64,000 nucleotides of DNA. Source: JAXGMV01 sp040768445 (lineage in GTDB: Bacteria > Chloroflexota > Anaerolineae > Anaerolineales > Anaerolineaceae). The stretch covers positions 434,001 through 498,000 of the forward strand of contig JAXGMV010000001.1 of assembly GCA_040768445.1 (NCBI GenBank). Reading direction: 5' to 3'. The notes under the pieces are model-generated. The model made no database searches. It was not told where the DNA came from and saw only the letters and a list, made by a program, of their open reading frames with translations. Positions 58,401 through 64,000 of the stretch are shown here, one piece after another; position 1 is the first letter of the stretch; every line of letters starts with the position of its first letter. The position numbers were made by a program, and so were the translations under genes.

Positions 58401-59573
58401 ATGAATCGCCAGTCATTGACCGCTCGGGAAGCTCCTCTGCAGGTCGTGATGCTGCGCTCCAACCCCGTCGCGCCAGACCCGCGGGTCTCAAAGACTGCAG
58501 CCAGCCTGACTGATGCCGGCTACCGTGTGACCATCTTCTGCTGGGACAGGCTTCAACAGGTGCTGGCTGGCGATAATATGCCGGGTGTAACAGTCATCCG
58601 CCGCCAGATCAGGGGTCAATATGCCTCGGGCTTAAAGAACCTGCTCCCACTCCTGCGCTGGCAGGCAGCCTTATTTGCCTGGTTATTCAGCCAGCGCCGG
58701 CAAATCAACGTGATCCACGCCTGTGATTTTGACACCGTTCTGCCGGCTTATATCATCAGCAGGCTGTTCCACATCCCTCTAATCTACGACATTTTTGATT
58801 TTTACTCTCATAACATCCGCTCAATCAGCCCTGCAGCTGCCCGTATCGTTGCACTGCTTGACCGCTGGGTCATCGAACGGGTCGACGGCGTCATCCTGGC
58901 AGATGAAAACCGCCTGGAACAGCTCAAACCTGCTGTACCGAAACGCCATATTGTTATATACAATACCCCACCTGACAGCTACACACCTGGCGATGATACA
59001 CCTGCTGGTAAGTTCACAATCGCTTATACCGGCCAACTGCTCGTCAACCGCGGCTTGCTGGAATTGGTTGCACTTATCGGTCGACAGCCTGACTGGCAGT
59101 TGAACCTGGCTGGCTTCGGTGGCGATACTGAGCATATCATGGACGCAGCAAAAGCCTTTGACAACATCAGCCTGTCTGGCGCTGTCCCCTATGAAAAAGC
59201 CCTGCGGATGATGCGTGAAGCTCAGGTGATCTATGCGCTCTATGACCCCTCCCTGCCCAATCACCGCTATGCCAGCCCCAACAAGCTGTTTGAAGCCATG
59301 ATGCTCGCCAAACCGATCATCGCTGCCAGCGGAACTGGCATAGACAGGCTTGTGGAACGTGAAGGGATCGGGCTGGTTGTGCCCTATGGCGACACTGATG
59401 CATTGGAGCAGGCACTCATTTTCTTATCGCAAAACCCGGTTCAATCTCATGAAATGGGACTGCGCGCCAGAAAATGCTATGAGAATAGCTATAAATGGTC
59501 TAAAATGGAATGTGAACTGTTGGCGTTTTATCGCCAGGTGCTCGATAGCCGCGGCTTGAAAGTCGAGGCGTGA
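58401..59573 (+). CDS. Glycosyltransferase family 4
   Basis: The 390-residue protein has an N-terminal acceptor half with 'VVMLRSNPVAPDPRVSKTAASL' (in outline) near 15-36 and 'VIHACDFDTVLPAY' near 100. The donor half starts with 'FTIAYTGQLLVNRGLLELV' near 205 and has 'YASPNKLFEAMMLAKPIIA' near 290 with the conserved glutamate. AAGGA precedes ATG 58401. It lies 24 bases after the LCP gene in the same operon and presumably adds a sugar to the same polymer. The donor is unknown. Confidence 0.88.
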   Translation: MNRQSLTAREAPLQVVMLRSNPVAPDPRVSKTAASLTDAGYRVTIFCWDRLQQVLAGDNMPGVTVIRRQIRGQYASGLKNLLPLLRWQAALFAWLFSQRRQINVIHACDFDTVLPAYIISRLFHIPLIYDIFDFYSHNIRSISPAAARIVALLDRWVIERVDGVILADENRLEQLKPAVPKRHIVIYNTPPDSYTPGDDTPAGKFTIAYTGQLLVNRGLLELVALIGRQPDWQLNLAGFGGDTEHIMDAAKAFDNISLSGAVPYEKALRMMREAQVIYALYDPSLPNHRYASPNKLFEAMMLAKPIIAASGTGIDRLVEREGIGLVVPYGDTDALEQALIFLSQNPVQSHEMGLRARKCYENSYKWSKMECELLAFYRQVLDSRGLKVEA

Positions 59574-59621
59574 CAGGAATTTATAGATTTTGATTGCCAG
59601 GGCAGCAGCCCTGCCGCCGGG

Positions 59622-61364
59622 GTGAGTATGTATCTCGACGATACAAAGCAAAAAAGAAAGCGGAAGACCATTACAATCGCCTTCATTGCCGGGGCGGCTG
59701 TCTTGCTGGCTGCCTTCTGGCATGAGACCAGCGGGCTTGCCATCCTGTTGTGGGCAATCGTAAAACGGGTCTTCAACCTGCCGGTGGGAGAGTTCCCAGC
59801 GGATATCCTGCATTCGATATCCATTGTCAGTTTCAACTGCGTTTTCGGCTTTGCTCTAATCTTCTCCATCTGGCTGCTGGTCATCGCCTCCCAGGCGCTG
59901 CTGCCGGTTACATCCTTCAAGATATCACTGATCAAACCCTCTGATGGTCTGACCGGTTTCAAAACCTACCTCAAAGAAAACCTGCGCACTGCCTGGCACC
60001 TGATCCTGTATATTACCCGCCAGCACGGTCCGGCAGTCTTTGTCAGGGATGGTAAAGCGGTTGAGACCGAGGAGGACCAGACTCGCATCGGCCCGGGTGT
60101 GCTGGTGATCGATTACAACAGCGCCGCGGTTCTGGAAGAACAAATTTCACCGCCCGGCATGATCGGACCATTGATCAACATGCTGCAGCAGTTTCTGACC
60201 AAGTTAGGCCTGGCTGACCCGTACCAATCACCGCGCACAACCGGCCAGGGCATCGTGTTCACCCGCACGCGCGAACGCATCCGCAGTGTGGTTGACCTGC
60301 GTCAGCAGTCACGCTCAAAGCCCAACGTCAAAGCTTACACGCGTGACGGCATCGAGCTAAGCACCAACCTGTGGGTTCTGTTCACCATCGGACAGGAACC
60401 GGAAGTGCTGCACGTCACCCTGCACGGCGAGCGCCGGCCAGACAACATCCAGGTTTTATCCATCCAACCCACACCTGACGGCATGGTGCAGATTAACCTG
60501 CTCTCAGAGCAGGAATTAAGCCCGGAAGACCGCCAGTCAGTGCACCAGCTGACGCGCAGCGCCAATCGTCTGCCGTTTCAATTCTTGAGCGATCCGTCGC
60601 CCCTGCCGGTCTATGATACCGGTCGTGTCTTTGCCGCAGTTGCCTCAGAAGCGCGCAGCAAGAACTACACCCGTCCGTGGGATGACCTGCCCATCCAGAT
60701 CGCCACCGAAATCTTCCGTGAATTGCTCACACATATCAATTATGACCAGCTTTACCGTCCCAACCAGGACCACGCTTTCCCCCTGGTGGATATTAAGAAT
60801 GATTTTCAAAACTCGGTTCGCAACAGCGGCCTGCTCAGCTTCCGCATGCTGTATCACCGCAACAACAACATGATTGTTGATGGTATTTATTCACCGGCTG
60901 ACCTGCTCGCAACTGACATCATCAACCTGCCGGCTTCACGTTCCACAGTCCTGCGGGAAAGAGGCATCAAGGTCATCAGCTCCGGCTTTACCGACCTCAA
61001 CCCGCCGCCTGCCATCTACAACCAGCACCTGGACAGCTGGAAATCAAACTGGGAACGCGAGACGCGTGTTATCAACGCCGGACACGAGCTTGAAGCAATG
61101 CGCATTCGCTCGCGTGCAAAAGCCCAGGCACAGCAGGAGATTATCCAATCGCTCTCAGGCATCCTCAGCATGGAAGGTCAAACAGGTGAGGCGCTGGCGA
61201 TCCGGGTGTACCAGGCATTGGAATCCATCGCTGCTGATCAACAAACCCAGCTGCTCCTGCCGGCTGAAACCACCAACCTGATGCGCAACCTGCACGACTG
61301 GCTGCTGCCGAATGAAAGCTCCCGCCGCCTGCCACCGGAGATAAATTTGAACAATGAACAATAA
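59622..61364 (+). CDS. SPFH/Band 7-like membrane protein (first of pair)
   Basis: The 580-residue protein starts at GTG 59622, or at ATG 59628 with GGGGTGAG upstream. Two transmembrane helices lie at about 18-45 and 65-95. A domain at about 165-330 with 'GVLVIDYNSAAVLEEQ' and 'VKAYTRDGIELSTNLWVLFT' matches the strand pattern of SPFH (stomatin/flotillin) domains. The C-terminal part is helical and charged, 'LEAMRIRSRAKAQAQQEI' near 490, as in SPFH proteins that oligomerise. Such proteins form large membrane scaffolds. The next gene overlaps by 11 bases and encodes a relative. Confidence 0.75.
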   Translation: MSMYLDDTKQKRKRKTITIAFIAGAAVLLAAFWHETSGLAILLWAIVKRVFNLPVGEFPADILHSISIVSFNCVFGFALIFSIWLLVIASQALLPVTSFKISLIKPSDGLTGFKTYLKENLRTAWHLILYITRQHGPAVFVRDGKAVETEEDQTRIGPGVLVIDYNSAAVLEEQISPPGMIGPLINMLQQFLTKLGLADPYQSPRTTGQGIVFTRTRERIRSVVDLRQQSRSKPNVKAYTRDGIELSTNLWVLFTIGQEPEVLHVTLHGERRPDNIQVLSIQPTPDGMVQINLLSEQELSPEDRQSVHQLTRSANRLPFQFLSDPSPLPVYDTGRVFAAVASEARSKNYTRPWDDLPIQIATEIFRELLTHINYDQLYRPNQDHAFPLVDIKNDFQNSVRNSGLLSFRMLYHRNNNMIVDGIYSPADLLATDIINLPASRSTVLRERGIKVISSGFTDLNPPPAIYNQHLDSWKSNWERETRVINAGHELEAMRIRSRAKAQAQQEIIQSLSGILSMEGQTGEALAIRVYQALESIAADQQTQLLLPAETTNLMRNLHDWLLPNESSRRLPPEINLNNEQ

Positions 61365-62676
61365 CAACAGCAGAAGTTCGCTGCTCAATTTTGGACTCAA
61401 ATTGAGTTCACCCGGCTACAGCTATCAACTGCAGGCAATCGCCCGCTGGCTGCTGCTGATTACCATCATTATTGCGTTCTCCTTTATCGGCGGTGGAAAC
61501 TTTGAAGACGTGGATGCAGCAACAATTGCCGCCACCATGAAGGCTGAAAATCCCTTCTTCCGCCAGATACCGCTCTCCTTCCTGACGATGATGGTTTACA
61601 TCTTTCATCCGGTAAATGCGCGCTACATGCTGCCGCCTATCGCGGCTTTTGCCTTTGTGATGATCGCCGGCGCGCTGTACGTGCAGGACCTGTATGCCCT
61701 GCCGTCTTTCCGCAATTCGCTCAGGTATGTCATCGCCTCGCTGTTTGGCCTCAGGTACCCGGTGCTCACCATCGACGACGGTGAGAAAAAGCTCAAGAAG
61801 GGTGAGACTAACCTGATCGATTCTATCGGTGGACCCGGCTTTGTGTTGATTCAACCTGGCAACGCTGTACTATTCCGGTTGCTACGTCATCCTTCGTTGG
61901 TAGGCATCACAGAATCTGTTTTCTTGGAGCCTTTTGAAACTATTGGGTCCATTGTCAATCTGGATGACCAGCACGGTCACATTGATGAACTGATAACAAT
62001 GACTCGCGATGGCATCAAAGTGCGGCTGATGGATATCAACTTCCGCTTCCGCATCATCACCAGCCAGGAATCCCAGCGCTCACTGCACTCACCTTATCCC
62101 TTCTCGCCGGACGCCTTCCGCAGGTTGTCAACCGGATTACCTGTAGATGAGGACGGGCAGGTATCCTGGAACACTTATACTTCCATGCTGGTGAAATCAG
62201 CCATTATTGACTATGTCAATGAACATGATATTGATTTTCTGACAGCCCCGCGCGCCTCTGAGCAGGATCCGCGCCGCGATTTCAGAGACAAGGTTCTGGA
62301 AGAATCCAACAGGCGTGTGCAGGATACCGGAACCGAGATGCTGTGGATTGACAGCGGTCATTTTGACATCATGGACCCGGATGTTGCCGCTGAGCGCATC
62401 AACTACTGGGCGGCTGAATGGGCCGGACATGCCGAAGAGAATAGGGCTTACAGCGAAGCAAAACGCCAGGCTTACCAGGAGCTGGGACGCGCAGAAGCGC
62501 AGGCTGAGCTGATCATGGGTATTTCTTCCGCCCTTTCCGATATGCCTCGCAGCAAAAGTCCAAACCAGAACATTCGCAATTTGCTGCTGCTGCGTACTGC
62601 CCAGATTTTGGATGCGATGAAGGACAGCCGCACCGGCGATGTTGCCAGCAGACCCGCCAGGCGTGATAAAAAATGA
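61354..62676 (+). CDS. SPFH/Band 7-like membrane protein (second of pair)
   Basis: The 440-residue protein has two transmembrane segments at about 25-45 and 85-118. 'GPGFVLIQPGNAVLFRLL' near 162 and 'ITMTRDGIKVRLMDINFRFRI' near 210 (in outline) repeat the 'GPG...' and 'TRDGI' features seen in its neighbour, followed by a helical, alanine and glutamate-rich C-terminal region. Start ATG 61354 lies inside the end of the preceding gene. The two proteins share domain order but little identity, suggesting a hetero-oligomer, as HflK and HflC form. No partner protease gene is visible. Confidence 0.72.
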   Translation: MNNNNSRSSLLNFGLKLSSPGYSYQLQAIARWLLLITIIIAFSFIGGGNFEDVDAATIAATMKAENPFFRQIPLSFLTMMVYIFHPVNARYMLPPIAAFAFVMIAGALYVQDLYALPSFRNSLRYVIASLFGLRYPVLTIDDGEKKLKKGETNLIDSIGGPGFVLIQPGNAVLFRLLRHPSLVGITESVFLEPFETIGSIVNLDDQHGHIDELITMTRDGIKVRLMDINFRFRIITSQESQRSLHSPYPFSPDAFRRLSTGLPVDEDGQVSWNTYTSMLVKSAIIDYVNEHDIDFLTAPRASEQDPRRDFRDKVLEESNRRVQDTGTEMLWIDSGHFDIMDPDVAAERINYWAAEWAGHAEENRAYSEAKRQAYQELGRAEAQAELIMGISSALSDMPRSKSPNQNIRNLLLLRTAQILDAMKDSRTGDVASRPARRDKK

Positions 62677-63674
62677 TTACCGTTCTGCAGGCGCTAAAAT
62701 GGCTCAATAAAATCACACCTTCGCCCCTCTCAGGCATGCCGAAGGTTTTTGTCTCCCAGATCAGGTCGCTGCAATACAATGACCCACAGCTTGATGTGCT
62801 GATCAAACGCCTGTTTGAGTGCCAGTTTGATGACCGGCTGGCATTTGCTGAAGCCCTGCTGACCTGTGCAGGCGCCAAATATTACTGGGGCGACCTGCCG
62901 ACAGCGTTGGATTATGTTAACCGGGCGGCGGGTATCTACCGCTCTGACAGGCACCGGCAGGCTGTAGCGCTGTGGATTAAGGGCATTCTTGAACGAGAGA
63001 CCGGGCACTTCAACCAATCCTGGCAGGACTGGAACCGGGCATTAGAATTGTTCAAAGCAGTTTTTTTTGAATCCAGCAAGGCAGACATCCATGTGGTGGC
63101 AGACTGGTACTGGGAGAGCATCAAGCAGATGCAGGTTGATAAAGCCCTGACACTCGAAGAAGCTGAAGCCTGGTTCAATCAATTCCGACAACCTGATTAT
63201 GGCGAACCGATGGCTGCATTTGACACCCTGGCTGCGGGCATGCAGGATGGTCAGCGCTCGCATGAATTGAAGAGCTTGCTGGGTCAGATGAATGCCATTG
63301 CTAAAAAGAGCACCGATTACCGGGCAGAGGCACAGATCAAAGTGCATGGCGCAGTCCTGCTGGCGCAGCTGAATGAAACCGGTGAAGCGTTGACATGGAT
63401 CAGTGAAGCAGTGAGGCGCCTGCCGCCTGACAGCCACGAGCAGCACACCGCCCGCTGGATATACGGCAATATTCTTGTGCAGGGGGCAAAACGAAGTGAT
63501 GAAGCAGTCGCCCAATGGCGGCGCGCCATCGAAGGCTACGACCAGCTGGCTGTCAAAGCCGATTATCAGAATGACCAGCAAAAGCGCCTGTGGTACCTGG
63601 AAAAGCGTGATTTCATGAGTCTTGCTTTTGAACAGACCATACCAGGAGCCTTCAAGTCCTCTTCAACACCCTAA
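62673..63674 (+). CDS. Helical-repeat protein, unknown function
   Basis: This 333-residue protein begins by a four-base overlap (ATGA) with the second SPFH gene. The sequence is almost wholly helical, with TPR-like pairs such as 'LPTALDYVNRAAGIYRSD' near 75 and 'TGEALTWISEAVRRLPPD' near 232. It has no signal peptide or membrane helix and lies in a three-gene operon with the two SPFH genes. It may be a cytoplasmic adaptor for that scaffold. I do not recognise a specific family. It overlaps the convergent gene by four bases at its 3' end. Confidence 0.7.
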   Translation: MITVLQALKWLNKITPSPLSGMPKVFVSQIRSLQYNDPQLDVLIKRLFECQFDDRLAFAEALLTCAGAKYYWGDLPTALDYVNRAAGIYRSDRHRQAVALWIKGILERETGHFNQSWQDWNRALELFKAVFFESSKADIHVVADWYWESIKQMQVDKALTLEEAEAWFNQFRQPDYGEPMAAFDTLAAGMQDGQRSHELKSLLGQMNAIAKKSTDYRAEAQIKVHGAVLLAQLNETGEALTWISEAVRRLPPDSHEQHTARWIYGNILVQGAKRSDEAVAQWRRAIEGYDQLAVKADYQNDQQKRLWYLEKRDFMSLAFEQTIPGAFKSSSTP

Positions 63675-64000
63675 TTCGGAAAGCCGGACAGTCTTCCCAC
63701 CCTTTGGTGAACGCCAACAGGGATTGTTTTTCTTGCAGCCGGCTTGTTTTGCACACTGCTATTCAGCCCTGATAAGTCGCTCAACTGAAAACTGAATGTG
63801 TCTGGTCTGTAGTTCCCATCTCTGCTCTGCCTGAAGAGTCGATCAGCCAATCTACGTTTCATGCTGCCGTACAGTGACCTGGCTGTGCTATCAACTTCAC
63901 TGTCCTGAAGGGGCGTCTGTGCAGCGCTATTGAACTGCTGAAATACCTGGCGTACCACGTCCTCTGGTATAACCAGGTCGTCCTCCTCAGCCAGCCGTTG
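63671..64000 (-). CDS. C-terminal part of an unknown protein, partial
   Basis: The minus-strand frame stays open from the right window edge to a stop at 63671, giving about 109 residues; the real start lies outside. The visible part begins with an acidic stretch ('AEEDDLVIPEDVV'), followed by a helix containing 'RSLYGSMKRRLADRLFR'. No domain is recognised. Its 3' end overlaps the plus-strand helical-repeat gene by four bases. Confidence 0.6.
   Translation of the reverse strand, partial: QRLAEEDDLVIPEDVVRQVFQQFNSAAQTPLQDSEVDSTARSLYGSMKRRLADRLFRQSRDGNYRPDTFSFQLSDLSGLNSSVQNKPAARKTIPVGVHQRVGRLSGFPN

Overview
The window looks like a chromosomal segment of a free-living, largely anaerobic bacterium, most likely an Anaerolineae-type Chloroflexota. 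This is inference: it rests on the gene mix (tungsten aldehyde:ferredoxin oxidoreductase, arginine deiminase, SagB-type nitroreductase, AIM24, UbiB, paired SPFH proteins), on surface proteins with threonine/proline 'TPTPT' linkers, and on the moderately GC-rich core. No rRNA gene, CRISPR array, phage gene cluster or complete insertion sequence was seen.

Layout. 1-2151: the end of a discoidin-like protein, a membrane protein, a CYTH-domain enzyme and a convergent SagB-type oxidoreductase. 2191-8984: a strikingly AT-rich four-gene minus-strand cassette encoding a membrane-anchored J-like protein with a zinc ribbon, a GrpE-like protein, an atypical 823-residue Hsp70 and a TPR/OmpA-like membrane protein. 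I regard this as the best candidate for an undescribed system. 9135-11409: DUF3592, duplicated-DUF4352 and small lipoprotein genes. 11783-13009: arginine deiminase. 13098-13323: tRNA-Val(CAC) followed by two decayed copies of its 3' end, then two genes with nuclease-like folds (Mrr-type and another PD-(D/E)XK-like); this is an integration hot spot. 15211-20354: lactate permease, EamA exporter, MntP, a LysM protein and a repeat-bearing DAK2-like protein. 20466-23626: Vps62-like, membrane and AIM24 proteins. 23725-30239: a plus-strand run with an RNA-modification operon (TGT paralogue, two FmrO/Rmt-type 16S rRNA methyltransferase homologues, an RsmF-type m5C methyltransferase), then UbiA, an alkyltransferase-like protein and a GNAT enzyme.

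31251-33085: an ABC-F ATPase preceded by a promoter, a five-codon leader ORF and a terminator/antiterminator pair, which reads as an attenuation switch. 33225-35333: a MoaD/ThiS-like protein with a tungsten aldehyde:ferredoxin oxidoreductase. 35462-37926: an OmpR-type regulator and histidine kinase, with three direct repeats at 11-bp spacing in front of the kinase gene. 37941-40737: UbiB-type kinase and a YihY-type membrane protein.

40746-59573: a surface-glycan locus. It holds sugar-nucleotide enzymes (HddC/HddA-like, three SDR epimerases), four glycosyltransferases, a pyruvyltransferase-TPR fusion, an ABC-2 exporter, a large M23 peptidase with adhesin-like repeats and an LCP ligase. These genes plausibly make, export and attach one polysaccharide. 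59622-64000: two consecutive SPFH-like membrane proteins, a helical-repeat protein and the end of a convergent unknown gene.
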